Source: Rhodanobacteraceae bacterium
GTDB taxonomy: Bacteria; Pseudomonadota; Gammaproteobacteria; Xanthomonadales; SZUA-5
NCBI GenBank assembly: GCA_016717705.1
Contig: JADKFD010000020.1
Span: 29,654-93,653 of the forward strand
Direction: 5' to 3'
DNA: 64,000 nucleotides
The translations under genes were made by a program, and so were the position numbers. The first letter of the stretch is position 1. Each line of letters opens with the position of its first letter. The notes below the pieces were generated by a model. That model worked only from the letters and a program-made list of their open reading frames with translations, was not told where the DNA came from and searched no databases. This document shows, in pieces, positions 55,959-64,000 of the stretch.

Positions 55959-56339
55959 ATGCGAATGCTAACGAGCCAACGCGGTATTACCCTGATCGGG
56001 TTCCTGATCGTCCTGGCACTGGCCGGTTTCTTCTTTCTGATCGGCGCCAAGCTGTTGCCGATGTACACCGAGTTCATGGCAGTGAAGGCGGCCATGCTGC
56101 AGGTGCAGAACACGCCGGGTTCGGCGCGCCTGACGCCCGAGCAGGTCTGGAAGATTCTCGATCGCACCTTCTACACCAGCTACGTCGACAGCGTGCAGCG
56201 CACCGACATGCAACTGGTGCGGCAGAACGGCTACTTCCTGCGCATCGCCTACGAAGTACGCAAGCCGCTGGTCTACAACCTGGACGTGGTCGCCAAGTTC
56301 GATCATTCGGTTGAGCTCGGCCGAACCGACGCCGAGTAG
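55959..56339 (+). CDS. DUF4845 family membrane protein
   Basis: 126 residues with the layout of DUF4845, usually located between lepB and rnc. N-terminal QRGITLIGFLIVLALAGFFFLIG is a prepilin-like single helix (glycine after Gln-Arg), then YTEFMAVKAAMLQVQNTPG and YVDSVQRTDMQLVRQNGYFLRIAYEVRKPLVYNLDVVAKF in parts. Function unknown. Overlaps rnc by one base. Confidence 0.87.
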   Translation: MRMLTSQRGITLIGFLIVLALAGFFFLIGAKLLPMYTEFMAVKAAMLQVQNTPGSARLTPEQVWKILDRTFYTSYVDSVQRTDMQLVRQNGYFLRIAYEVRKPLVYNLDVVAKFDHSVELGRTDAE

Positions 56340-57040
56340 TGACGCCCGACGGAAACCCGCTGCAACGGTTTGGGGTCAGTTTCAGCGATCCGGCCCTGCT
56401 GGATCGCGCCCTGACCCATCGCAGCGCGGGACAAGCCAACTACGAGCGTCTTGAGTTCCTGGGCGACGCATTGATCAACGCGGTTGTCAGCATTGAACTC
56501 TATGCGCGCTATCCGCGTGCGCCGGAGGGCGATCTGACGCGCTTGCGCGCTTCGCTGATCCGCGAGTCCAGCCTCGCCGAACTGGCTCGTCGCATCGATC
56601 TGTCCGACTACCTGCGCATGGGCGGCGGCGAACTGAAGAGCGGCGGCTATCGGCGCGAATCGATACTGGCCGACACGCTCGAGGCGCTGGTCGCGGCGGT
56701 CTATCTGGACGGCGGCTGGGACAGTTGCCAGAAACTGGTTCGGGATCTGTTTGCCGACGCCTTCGACGCGGTCGACCTGTCCGCATCCAAGGACGCCAAG
56801 ACCCGCCTGCAGGAGTGGTTGCAGGGTCGCGGGCTGCCCTTGCCGGAGTACCTGCTGGTCGACACCATCGGCAAGGACCACGACAAGACCTTTCGCGTCG
56901 CCTGTCGCATTGCCGATGCGCAATTGATGGCCGAGGCGGAAGGACGCAGCCGCAAATCCGCCGAACAAGCCGCCGCAACCGCGGTACTGGCCCGAATTGA
57001 TGAGGGATCGACGGTCCGCGTCGTCCCGGAAGGACTGTAA
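56339..57040 (+). CDS. rnc: Ribonuclease III
   Basis: Cuts double-stranded RNA in rRNA precursors. The RNase III signature is NYERLEFLGDALINAVVS; catalytic Glu/Asp follow in LADTLEALVAAVYLDGGW. The C-terminal dsRBD starts DAKTRLQEWLQGRGLPLPEY and ends with GRSRKSAEQAAATAVLARID. GTG start at 56339, coupled to the preceding stop. 233 residues. Confidence 0.97.
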   Translation: MTPDGNPLQRFGVSFSDPALLDRALTHRSAGQANYERLEFLGDALINAVVSIELYARYPRAPEGDLTRLRASLIRESSLAELARRIDLSDYLRMGGGELKSGGYRRESILADTLEALVAAVYLDGGWDSCQKLVRDLFADAFDAVDLSASKDAKTRLQEWLQGRGLPLPEYLLVDTIGKDHDKTFRVACRIADAQLMAEAEGRSRKSAEQAAATAVLARIDEGSTVRVVPEGL

Positions 57041-57042
57041 CC

Positions 57043-57939
57043 GTGACCGCAATCACTCCGTTCCACGCCGGCTACGCAGCTTTGGTGGGTCGACCCAATG
57101 TCGGCAAATCGAGTTTGCTGAACGCCTTCGTCGGTGCCCATCTGGGCGCCGTCTCGGCCAAGCCACACACCACGCGCCAGCGTCTGCTCGGCGTGCGCAC
57201 CTTCGACCATGCGCAGATCGCTTTCGTCGACACGCCGGGCATCCAGCGCCGACGTCCCACCGCCGTGCACAAGGCGATGGACCGCGCCGTCGATCAGGCG
57301 GTTGCCAGTGTCGATCTGATCGCGTTGGTGATCGAGGCCGGCAGCTGGAAAGCGGGAGACAGCGCGGCGTTGACCCACGCCCAGGAAACCGGGCTGCCGA
57401 TCGCGTTGATCATCAACAAGATCGATCTGATCAAGGACAAGCAGCAGTTGCTGCCGTTCATCGACCGCAGCAGCAAGCGCCACGATTTTGTCGCCATCCT
57501 GCTGGTCGGCGCGCGGCGCGAACTCGGCACCGAGGAGGCCTGCAAGCGCCTCGCTGCGCTGCTGCCGGAGCGCGAGGCGATGTTCGATCCGGACACGCTG
57601 ACCGATCGCAGCGAGCGCCAGCTGGCGTCGGAAATGGTGCGCGAGCAACTGATGCGCCAGCTGGGCGAGGAAGTGCCCTATGCCTGCGGCGTCGAGATCG
57701 AGGCGTTCACCCACGACGGCCCGATTCGCCGCATCGCTGCCACCATCTGGGTCGAGCGCGAGGGGCAGAAAGCCATCGTCATCGGCGAGGGCGGCGAGCG
57801 CCTGAAGCAGATCGGCATGGCGGCGCGCCAGGAGATGGAGAAGCTGTTCGACGGCCAGGTGTATGTCGAGCTCTGGGTCAAGGTGCGCGCCGACTGGAGC
57901 GATGACGAGCGCGTGCTCAAGCAGATGGGATTCGAGTGA
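57043..57939 (+). CDS. era: GTPase Era
   Basis: 16S rRNA/30S maturation GTPase. G1 GRPNVGKSSLLNA, G2 TTRQR, G3 DTPGIQRR, G4 NKIDLIKD; C-terminal KH domain with IWVEREGQKAIVIGEGGERLKQIG. GTG start 2 bp after rnc. 298 residues, as expected. Confidence 0.97.
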   Translation: MTAITPFHAGYAALVGRPNVGKSSLLNAFVGAHLGAVSAKPHTTRQRLLGVRTFDHAQIAFVDTPGIQRRRPTAVHKAMDRAVDQAVASVDLIALVIEAGSWKAGDSAALTHAQETGLPIALIINKIDLIKDKQQLLPFIDRSSKRHDFVAILLVGARRELGTEEACKRLAALLPEREAMFDPDTLTDRSERQLASEMVREQLMRQLGEEVPYACGVEIEAFTHDGPIRRIAATIWVEREGQKAIVIGEGGERLKQIGMAARQEMEKLFDGQVYVELWVKVRADWSDDERVLKQMGFE

Positions 57940-57950
57940 CGTCGAGCCCT

Positions 57951-57991
57951 GCAGGTCACGTTGGCCGAAAAGCGCGGCCGACGTGACCTGC
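57951..57991 (+). terminator. Stem-loop after era
   Basis: A 17-bp stem (57951-57967 with 57975-57991, one G-T type mismatch) around the loop AAAAGCG. There is no T-run, so it is a structure that could end or stabilise the transcript; it is not a classical intrinsic terminator. Confidence 0.55.
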
Positions 57992-57998
57992 GTATACG

Positions 57999-58095
57999 GC
58001 AGCAAACGTAGGATGGGGTGAGCTTGCGAACCGCATCGGCTCTTGTGATCGAGTGCCCTTGATGCGGTTCGCTGCGCTCACCACATCCTACCCAG
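57999..58095. repeat. GTAGGATGGGGTGAGC inverted repeat (family F)
   Basis: GTAGGATGGGGTGAGCTTGC, then GAACCGCATC, is answered by GATGCGGTTCGCTGCGCTCA and CCACATCCTAC. The stem is about 28 bp with a ~25-bp loop. Located between era and recO, which are separated by ~200 bp instead of being tightly linked. Confidence 0.85.
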
Positions 58096-58135
58096 CGTCC
58101 TGGCCCGGGATCCTGAAACTCGTCGCGGCCTGATC

Positions 58136-58831
58136 ATGCGCATCCAGGACCAACCAGCCTTCGTACTGCATCGCCGGCAATATTCCGAGACCAGCCTGCT
58201 GATCGAAGCGTTCACGCCCGATCTGGGCCGCGTAGGGCTGATCGCCCGTGGTGCACGCGGATCCAAGAGCGCGCTGCCGGCCTTGTTGCAGCCGTTTCAG
58301 GAACTGCGACTGGATCTTTTCGGCAGCGGTGACTTGCTGCGCCTGACGCGCGCCGACGCGGCGGCGCCCGCCTTGCCTCTGCGCTCCGAGCGCACGCTGG
58401 CCGGCCTTTACTGCAACGAACTGATGGTGCGCCTAGTGCCGCGAGCCGATGCCCACCCGCAGTTGTACACGCGTTATCGCGGCGCCCTGGTGGAACTGGT
58501 CGAGACGACTGCGCTGGCCTGGGCGCTGCGCTGCTTCGAGCGCGATCTCATGGGGGCGCTGGGTTATGCCAATGACTTCTGCAGCGACGCCGACGGCAAC
58601 GCTCTGGATGCGAACGGCCGCTATCGTTTTCAGCCCGAGCATGGCTTCGTGGCCGTCGCCGATGACGGCGCCGGCTACCGCGGCAGCGCCCTGCTGGCGA
58701 TGGCCGGCAGCAGCGAACCCCTGCCCGAACAGCTGCGCGAACTGCGACGGCTGTTTCGCGAATTGATCAGCCAGCACCTGCGTGGCGAGCCGCTGCAGTC
58801 GTGGGGGCTGATGGCGGGCTTGAATCGCTGA
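58136..58831 (+). CDS. recO: DNA repair protein RecO
   Basis: OB-fold plus helical protein of the RecFOR pathway. The N-terminus reads FVLHRRQYSETSLLIEAFTPDLGRVGLIARGARG and later LFGSGDLLRLTRADA, GLYCNELMVRLVPRADAHPQLY; the cysteines of a zinc site are absent, as in most gammaproteobacteria. 231 residues. Confidence 0.92.
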   Translation: MRIQDQPAFVLHRRQYSETSLLIEAFTPDLGRVGLIARGARGSKSALPALLQPFQELRLDLFGSGDLLRLTRADAAAPALPLRSERTLAGLYCNELMVRLVPRADAHPQLYTRYRGALVELVETTALAWALRCFERDLMGALGYANDFCSDADGNALDANGRYRFQPEHGFVAVADDGAGYRGSALLAMAGSSEPLPEQLRELRRLFRELISQHLRGEPLQSWGLMAGLNR

Positions 58832-58931
58832 GCAGAAGACCTCTTCGCGACCGTCGGCGCCCACCGAGGCTGTCCCGATGCGGCAGCAGCGCTGGGCGTC
58901 GCGCGTAATCGAAGGTGCGCACTGGTGCAGC

Positions 58932-59669
58932 TCAAGGACGCGCGTGCCCGGCCAGATGCTCCAGTGTTTCGTGCACACAGCGCTGGAACGCCTGCAGCAG
59001 CACAGCCTCCGCGCCTTGACCGGCGCGCAAAGTCGATTCCAGCGTCGCGCTGAGCTCGCCCAGCCGTGGACACCCGGTCAAGGCGCACGCCGCGCGCAAG
59101 CGATGCAGCGGTTCCAGCACCGCTGCCGGGGGCGGACGCAAATCGAGCTGTGCACGCCATTGAGCACCCGCAGTCAATTCGTCGCGCAGCATCGTGCGCA
59201 GTGCGGTCAGGGCTTCGCTACGGCCGCCAAATTTCTTCAACGCCGCGCTGTCGTCGAGCAGTGGCGTCTCACTCCAGCTCGCTCCGGACGGTACGCTCGC
59301 GGCCGCGCCAGTGGGCTGCTCGCGGTCCCCGGTCAGCCACTCGAACAGTTGATCGACATCGATCGGCTTGCGCAGTTGCGCCACGCCCCGGGGTAACTCG
59401 TCGACAGTCAGCGCATCGCCCGAGGTCACCAGGCAGCGCATCGATACCGGCCATGTGGCGGTTTGCGTGCGGCCGCGCAACCATTGAACGCCGTCGCCAT
59501 CGGGCAGGCGCCGATCGGCCAGCAGGCAGTCGTAGCCGTGCAGCGCAAGACAGGCTTCCGCTTGCGCGAGGCTGCGGGCCTGATCGACATTCCAGCCGTG
59601 CGCGCTGATCAGATCGACCAGAAAGGTGGCGGCGATCGGGTCGTCGTCGATTACCAGGCAGCGGCGCAT
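58932..59669 (-). CDS. Response regulator with receiver and Hpt-like domain
   Basis: Receiver domain 1-125: acidic pocket DDDP (CLVIDDDPIAA), phosphoacceptor Asp in CLLADRRLPDGDGV, and Lys in LRKPIDVDQLF. After a linker, residues ~140-245 form a helical domain with LEPLHRLRAACALTGCPRLGELSATLE, which fits the histidine phosphotransfer motif (H-x-L-[RK]). It may take or pass phosphate in a multi-step relay; its kinase is not nearby. The gene is convergent with recO. Confidence 0.8.
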   Translation of the reverse strand: MRRCLVIDDDPIAATFLVDLISAHGWNVDQARSLAQAEACLALHGYDCLLADRRLPDGDGVQWLRGRTQTATWPVSMRCLVTSGDALTVDELPRGVAQLRKPIDVDQLFEWLTGDREQPTGAAASVPSGASWSETPLLDDSAALKKFGGRSEALTALRTMLRDELTAGAQWRAQLDLRPPPAAVLEPLHRLRAACALTGCPRLGELSATLESTLRAGQGAEAVLLQAFQRCVHETLEHLAGHARP

Positions 59670-59762
59670 GGGCTCGATTGTTCTTGCTGATCGTGACCTT
59701 CGCCAGTATCCGGGCTAGATTGTCGGGTTGCCACTGGCAGACAAGTCAATCTGGGGGACGAG

Positions 59763-61049
59763 TTGGAGCTATTGATCGAAGATCTGGCGCAGGATGGCCG
59801 CGGCGTGGCGCGCGCGGGCAACAAGGCGGTGTTTGTCGACGGTGCGCTGCCCGGCGAGCGCGTGCTTGCGCGACTGATCAAGCGCCATCGGCAGTACGAC
59901 GACGCGGCGGCCGAAGCGATCCTGGAGCGCAGCCCGGATCGGATCGAGCCGCATTGCGCGCATTTTGCCGCCTGTTCCGGTTGCAGCCTGCAGCATCTCG
60001 ATCCGGTGCGCCAGATCGAGTTCAAGCAGAAGCAGTTGCTCGACAGCCTCGAGCGTATCGGCAAGGTGCGGCCGCAGCGGGTGCTGCCGGCACTGCAGCG
60101 CGAGATCTGGGGCTATCGGCGCAAGGCGCGGCTGTCGGTGCGCTATGTCGAGAAGAAGGGCAAGGCGCTGGTCGGGTTTCGCGAAGCCAACGGGCGCTTT
60201 GTGGCCGAAATCGAGCACTGCCCGGTGCTCGACCCGCGGGTCGGGCTGCACCTGGGCAATTTGTCGCGCCTGGTGTCGACGCTGGATGCGCGCGCGGCCA
60301 TCGCGCAGATCGAAGTGGCCGCCGCCGATCAGGTGGTGCTGGTGTTCCGCAACCTGGTGCCGCTGTCAGCCGCCGACCGCACGCAGCTGCGTCAGTTTGG
60401 CGCCGAGCACGGCTTCGTGATCGTGCTGCAGCCGGCGGGCCTGGACAGCCTTGTCGGCCTCGATGGCGGCTCACCGCCGCAGCTCAGCTACGCCATCGAC
60501 GAGGAGCTCCGGCTCAACTACCTGCCGCTCGACTTCGTGCAGGTCAACGACAGCATCAATCGCTCGATGATCGTGCAGGCGCTGGACCTGCTCGACGTGG
60601 GCAGCCATGATCGCGTGCTCGATCTGTATTGCGGACTGGGCAATTTCACCTTGCCGCTGGCGCGTCGCGCGGCCGAAGTCTTCGGTGTCGAGGGCGATGC
60701 CGGGCTGATCGCGCGGGCGCGCGCCAATGCCGTCCAGGCGGGCCTGAGCAACATCGAATATGCCGTCGCCGACCTGACGCTGGATCATTCGAAGGCCGAC
60801 TGGAGCCGCGCGCGCTATTCGCGAATGCTGCTCGATCCGCCGCGTGCGGGCGCCGAGCGCGTGTTCGACTACTTGCCGGGCAGCGATGTCGAACGCATCG
60901 TCTACGTGTCCTGCCATCCGGGCACGCTGGCGCGCGACGCCGCGATCCTGGTGCAGCGCAAGGGCTTTGACCTGGTCGCCGCGGGCGTCATGGACATGTT
61001 CGCGCACACCGCGCACGTCGAGAGCATGGCGCTGTTCGTCAGGCGTTGA
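59763..61049 (+). CDS. rlmD: 23S rRNA (uracil-1939-C5)-methyltransferase
   Basis: SAM-dependent RNA methyltransferase with a TRAM domain at the N-terminus. Fe-S cysteines are in PHCAHFAACSGCSLQHL and EHCPVLDP. SAM motif DLYCGLGNFTLPLA; catalytic Cys in IVYVSCHPGTLARD; LLDPPRAGAE is motif IV. TTG start at 59763 after GGGGGACGA; no better start is near. 428 residues. Confidence 0.94.
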   Translation: MELLIEDLAQDGRGVARAGNKAVFVDGALPGERVLARLIKRHRQYDDAAAEAILERSPDRIEPHCAHFAACSGCSLQHLDPVRQIEFKQKQLLDSLERIGKVRPQRVLPALQREIWGYRRKARLSVRYVEKKGKALVGFREANGRFVAEIEHCPVLDPRVGLHLGNLSRLVSTLDARAAIAQIEVAAADQVVLVFRNLVPLSAADRTQLRQFGAEHGFVIVLQPAGLDSLVGLDGGSPPQLSYAIDEELRLNYLPLDFVQVNDSINRSMIVQALDLLDVGSHDRVLDLYCGLGNFTLPLARRAAEVFGVEGDAGLIARARANAVQAGLSNIEYAVADLTLDHSKADWSRARYSRMLLDPPRAGAERVFDYLPGSDVERIVYVSCHPGTLARDAAILVQRKGFDLVAAGVMDMFAHTAHVESMALFVRR

Positions 61050-61126
61050 CCTTGACCCGCGAGGGCACGGGGCACGGGAAGAGCCGGGCGTAGGACCCTG
61101 GCGGGTCAACGTGACTTGAAGGTTTA

Positions 61127-61204
61127 CCGCAAGGACGCAAAGAACGCAAAGTTGAGCAATTCGGGGTTTGGCTTTCCTTTGCGTCTTTTGCGTCCTTTGC
61201 GGAT
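61127..61204. repeat. GCAAAG-type inverted repeat (family B)
   Basis: CCGCAAGGACGCAAAGAACG at the left is matched by CTTTCCTTTGCGTCTTTTGC and GTCCTTTGCGG at the right with a ~22-bp loop. It lies between rlmD and the CYTH gene, the fourth family B copy in the window. Confidence 0.85.
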
Positions 61205-61249
61205 CCAAGCTCTTGTCACGTAGCTCCAAACCAACGAGGAACAACCCCG

Positions 61250-61723
61250 ATGGCGGTCGAAATCGAACGCAAATTCCTGCTGGCCAGCGAGGACTGGCGC
61301 GCGCAGGTCAGCGAGCGCCAGTATCTGGCGCAGGGCTATCTGGGTGGCACGCGCTGCTCGGTGCGGGTGCGCATCGGCGGTGAGCAAGCGTGGCTGAACA
61401 TCAAGAGCATGGCGTTGGGCACGACGCGACTGGAGTTCGAGTACGCCATTCCGCTCGATGACGCCAAGGTGATGCTGAAGGAACTGGCCGAAGGTCCGGT
61501 GGTGTCGAAAACCCGCCACCATGTCGACATCGGCGCGCATCGATTCGAGATCGACGAGTTCGACGGCGACAACGCCGGGCTGATCGTGGCCGAGGTCGAG
61601 CTGACCGATGCCGCCGAGACATTTCCCCGGCCGACCTGGCTGGGTATCGAAGTGACCGAGGATTCGCGCTATTACAACGTCAATCTGGCGCGGAAACCGT
61701 TCTGCACCTGGGGGTCCCGATGA
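61250..61723 (+). CDS. CYTH domain protein (inorganic triphosphatase-like)
   Basis: The EIERKFL motif (AVEIERKFLLASEDW) at the N-terminus is the signature of CYTH triphosphate tunnel enzymes. The tunnel residues continue in SVRVRIGGEQAWLNIKSM, RLEFEYAIP, KTRHHVDIGAHRFEIDEFDGDN and AEVEL. 157 residues with no CHAD domain. Bacterial relatives cleave tripolyphosphate or make cAMP; which applies cannot be told. nagZ overlaps by 4 bp. Confidence 0.9.
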   Translation: MAVEIERKFLLASEDWRAQVSERQYLAQGYLGGTRCSVRVRIGGEQAWLNIKSMALGTTRLEFEYAIPLDDAKVMLKELAEGPVVSKTRHHVDIGAHRFEIDEFDGDNAGLIVAEVELTDAAETFPRPTWLGIEVTEDSRYYNVNLARKPFCTWGSR

Positions 61724-62736
61724 GCGCACTGATGGTCGGTTTGGCTGGGCATGAATTGTCCGCGGACGAATGCTTGCTGCTGGCCGACCCTGCCGTGGCC
61801 GGGGCGATCCTGTTCACCCGCAATTTCGCCGATCGGACGCAGCTGGCCGCGCTCTGCGCGGCGATCCGGGCGTGCGCGCCGCAAGCGCTGATCGCCGTGG
61901 ACCAGGAGGGTGGGCGAGTGCAACGGTTCCGCAAGGGCTATACCGAGCTGCCGCCGCTGGCGCGCATCGGGCAGTTGTATGCGCAGCAGCCGGCCGCGGC
62001 CCGGCGCGCTACCCGCCTGCATGCCCAGATCATGGCGGTGGAGGTATTGGCGGACGGCGTGGATCTCAGTTTCGCCCCGGTCGCGGATCTGGCGCGCGGC
62101 AATCTGGCGATTGGCGACCGCGCCTTCTCCGCCGATCCGCTGGTTTGCGCCGAACTGGCGACGATCTATGCCGATACCATGCAGCGCGCGGGCATGCCCG
62201 CCACGCTCAAGCACTTTCCCGGGCACGGCAGCGTGCTCGCCGACACCCACCACGACCGCGCGGTCGACGCGCGCGCGCCGGCCCAGATCTTCGACGAGGA
62301 CCTGTTGCCGTTCGCCACCGGCGTGCTGGCCGCGGCACGCGCAGTGATGATGGCGCACGTGGAATATCCCCAGGTGACGCCGGATGCCGCTGGCTATTCG
62401 CGCTACTGGATCAAGGACGTGCTGTGCGCCGCGCTGGGTTTCGGCGGCATCGTGATTTCCGACGACATCGGCATGGTTGCCGGCGCCGCGCTCGGCGATG
62501 TCGGCGCGCGCCTGGCTGCGCATCGCGACGCCGGTTGCGATCTGATCCTGGTCTGCGATCCCAGCCTGGTGCCCACCGCGCTGGTCGCGGCGCGTACGCT
62601 TGGCCTGCACAGCAGCACGCGACTGCGCAAATCCCTGCGCGGGCGCCTGCGCGCCCCGTTGCGACGAGAGCGCGAAAGCTCGACTTGGTCGCAGCGCGCC
62701 GCTAGGCTTCTGGCTTTGTTGGAGTTGACGAAATGA
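61720..62736 (+). CDS. nagZ: Beta-N-acetylhexosaminidase
   Basis: GH3 enzyme of peptidoglycan recycling in the cytoplasm, cutting GlcNAc-anhydroMurNAc peptides. It shows AVDQEGGRVQRFRKG, DLSFAPVADLARG, KHFPGHGSVLADTHHD with the His/Asp of the catalytic dyad, and VISDDIGMVAGA with the nucleophile Asp. 338 residues, ATG overlapping the CYTH stop. hpt follows with an ATGA overlap. Confidence 0.95.
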   Translation: MSALMVGLAGHELSADECLLLADPAVAGAILFTRNFADRTQLAALCAAIRACAPQALIAVDQEGGRVQRFRKGYTELPPLARIGQLYAQQPAAARRATRLHAQIMAVEVLADGVDLSFAPVADLARGNLAIGDRAFSADPLVCAELATIYADTMQRAGMPATLKHFPGHGSVLADTHHDRAVDARAPAQIFDEDLLPFATGVLAAARAVMMAHVEYPQVTPDAAGYSRYWIKDVLCAALGFGGIVISDDIGMVAGAALGDVGARLAAHRDAGCDLILVCDPSLVPTALVAARTLGLHSSTRLRKSLRGRLRAPLRRERESSTWSQRAARLLALLELTK

Positions 62737-63278
62737 CTGAACTGGATTTCAAGGCAGTATTGGCGCGCTCGGATCTGCTGTTCGACCGTGCGGCGCTGGA
62801 AGCGGCGATCGATCGCATGGCAGCCGCCATCAGCGAGCGCCTGCATGGGCAACGCCCGGTTTTCGTGACGGTGCTGACCGGCGGCCTGATCACCGCCGGC
62901 ATGCTGGCGCCGCGCGTCAGCGTCGACGTCGATCTGGATTTCGACTACGCGCATGCGACCCGTTACCACGGTGGCACCAGCGGCGGCGAGTTGTACTGGA
63001 AAGCGCGTCCGCGCAACGATCTGGCCGGGCGCGTGGTGCTGTTCGTCGACGACATCCTCGATGAAGGCCATACGCTGGAAGCGCTGAAGAAATACGCGCT
63101 GGAGGCCGGCGCTGCGGCGGTCTACATCGCCGTGCTGGTGCGCAAGGACCACGACCGCTGCGTGCCCGGAATCGAGGCCGATTTCATCGGTCTGACGGTG
63201 CCCGACCGCTACGTGTTCGGCTTCGGCATGGACTACGAGGAGCACGGACGCAGTCTGTTCGGCATCTACGCGGCATGA
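62733..63278 (+). CDS. hpt: Hypoxanthine-guanine phosphoribosyltransferase
   Basis: Purine salvage enzyme. The PRPP loop reads VLFVDDILDEGHTLEAL; PRTase fold residues in VFVTVLTGGLITAGML, DFDYAHATRYHGGT, and the C-terminal DFIGLTVPDRYVFGFGMDYEE are typical. 181 residues. Between nagZ and the phosphorylase gene, as in related bacteria; all overlap by four bases. Confidence 0.93.
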   Translation: MTELDFKAVLARSDLLFDRAALEAAIDRMAAAISERLHGQRPVFVTVLTGGLITAGMLAPRVSVDVDLDFDYAHATRYHGGTSGGELYWKARPRNDLAGRVVLFVDDILDEGHTLEALKKYALEAGAAAVYIAVLVRKDHDRCVPGIEADFIGLTVPDRYVFGFGMDYEEHGRSLFGIYAA

Positions 63279-64000
63279 GCGAGGTCCGCATCGCAATCAT
63301 CGGCGGCACCGGCTTCGGCCGGCTGGCCGAGCTGACCGACGCTCGGCAAGTCGAACTGGAGACCGAATACGGCTGGCCTTCGGCGCCGATCGTGCTGGGT
63401 GAGATCGACGGCATTGCCATCGCCTTCCTGGCGCGCCACGGCAATCCGCACCGGATTGCCCCGCATCGGGTCAACTATCGCGCCAATATTGCGGCGCTGA
63501 AGCAGTTGGGCGTGACCGAAATCGTGGCGATCAACGCGGTTGGCGGCATCGCCGACTGGGCCGGGGCCGGCGCACTGGCGTTGCCGACCCAGCTGATCGA
63601 CTACACCGATGGTCGCTTGGGCAGTTTCAGCGATTTCGACGAGCGCGCGGTCGAGCACGTCGATTTTTCCGATCCGTTCACCGAGAGTCTGCGCTTGCGC
63701 CTGAAGCAGGCGGCGCTGTCGACCGACGTGGCGGTACACGACGGCGGCGTCATCGCCGTGACCCAGGGGCCGCGCCTGGAGACCCGCGCCGAAATTGCAC
63801 GCCTGAGCAACGACGGCTGCGATCTGGTCGGCATGACCTCGATGCCCGAGGCCGTTCTGGCACGCGAAGCCGGGCTGGCATACGCCGCCATTGCTGTCGT
63901 TGCCAACCCGGCGGCGGGCTGCGCCGGCGACCAGGTGATCGGCATGCACGAGATCGAACAGACGCTGGCGGCGGCGATGGAGCGCGTGCTGCGGCTGGTG
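63275..64000 (+). CDS. S-methyl-5'-thioinosine (or thioadenosine) phosphorylase, partial
   Basis: The window cuts the 3' end. The start AIIGGTGFGRLAEL, FLARHGNPHRIAPHRVNYRANI, and INAVGGIAD are family motifs. The substrate-pocket segment is TQGPRLETRAEI...DLVGMTSMPEAVLARE. Location after nagZ-hpt matches MTI phosphorylases of Pseudomonas-like bacteria, which split methylthioinosine made by MTA deaminase; MTA use cannot be excluded from sequence alone. Its product methylthioribose-1-phosphate is the substrate of MtnA, encoded near 16 kb. Confidence 0.88.
   Translation, partial: MSEVRIAIIGGTGFGRLAELTDARQVELETEYGWPSAPIVLGEIDGIAIAFLARHGNPHRIAPHRVNYRANIAALKQLGVTEIVAINAVGGIADWAGAGALALPTQLIDYTDGRLGSFSDFDERAVEHVDFSDPFTESLRLRLKQAALSTDVAVHDGGVIAVTQGPRLETRAEIARLSNDGCDLVGMTSMPEAVLAREAGLAYAAIAVVANPAAGCAGDQVIGMHEIEQTLAAAMERVLRLV

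Overview
The window is a stretch of high-GC bacterial chromosome. Gene content and order (yceD-rpmF-fab cluster running into pabB/pabC/mltG/holB/pilZ, rpoE-rseA-mucB-lepA-lepB-rnc-era-recO, nagZ-hpt-MTI phosphorylase, a family I lipase with its foldase) point to a gammaproteobacterium, probably Lysobacterales/Xanthomonadales. That placement is inferred from gene order and protein resemblance, not from a tree. I saw no rRNA, tRNA or CRISPR array.

Layout. 0-8.5 kb: the end of a membrane diguanylate cyclase, small unknown proteins, gyrA (frame broken near its 3' end), a wax-ester-synthase-type acyltransferase and two small envelope proteins. 8.5-14.2 kb: acyl-CoA dehydrogenase, then a leftward unit of a predicted 7(1) septoil knot protein, purB and roxA joined by ATGA overlaps. 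14.2-19 kb: DUF3011 protein, GntR/UTRA regulator, mtnA, lipase foldase and lipase. Almost every gene here is broken by frame changes, many of them compensating, which looks like consensus error rather than decay. 19-30 kb: CPBP-like membrane protein, phhB, nfuA, a PilB/GspE ATPase, surface lipoproteins, the moxR-DUF58-tgpA unit and maf. 30-37 kb: an accessory region with PPi-type phosphofructokinase, a CAACAA-rich tract, a REP-associated tyrosine transposase (RAYT), a dense minisatellite, a VapBC-type toxin-antitoxin pair and a large secreted BNR-repeat protein. 37-47.3 kb: the ribosomal protein L32, fatty acid, folate and cell wall cluster, preceded by a clear sigma70 promoter. 47.4-50.5 kb: a c-di-GMP enzyme with an unknown partner. 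50.7-58.8 kb: the sigma-E envelope stress operon and the lepA-lepB-rnc-era-recO housekeeping block. 58.9-64 kb: a response regulator, rlmD, a CYTH protein, nagZ, hpt and the start of an MTI/MTA phosphorylase gene cut by the window edge.

The outstanding theme is the number of palindromic repeats. At least six families of inverted repeats lie between genes. Some supply stop codons, some are translated as protein tails (WS/DGAT), and one has become three tandem 13-residue units inside pabB. A RAYT gene, the type of protein known to move REP sequences, lies in the middle of the window. mtnA and the terminal phosphorylase both belong to methylthioadenosine salvage, and pabB/pabC feed folate synthesis from inside the fatty acid cluster.
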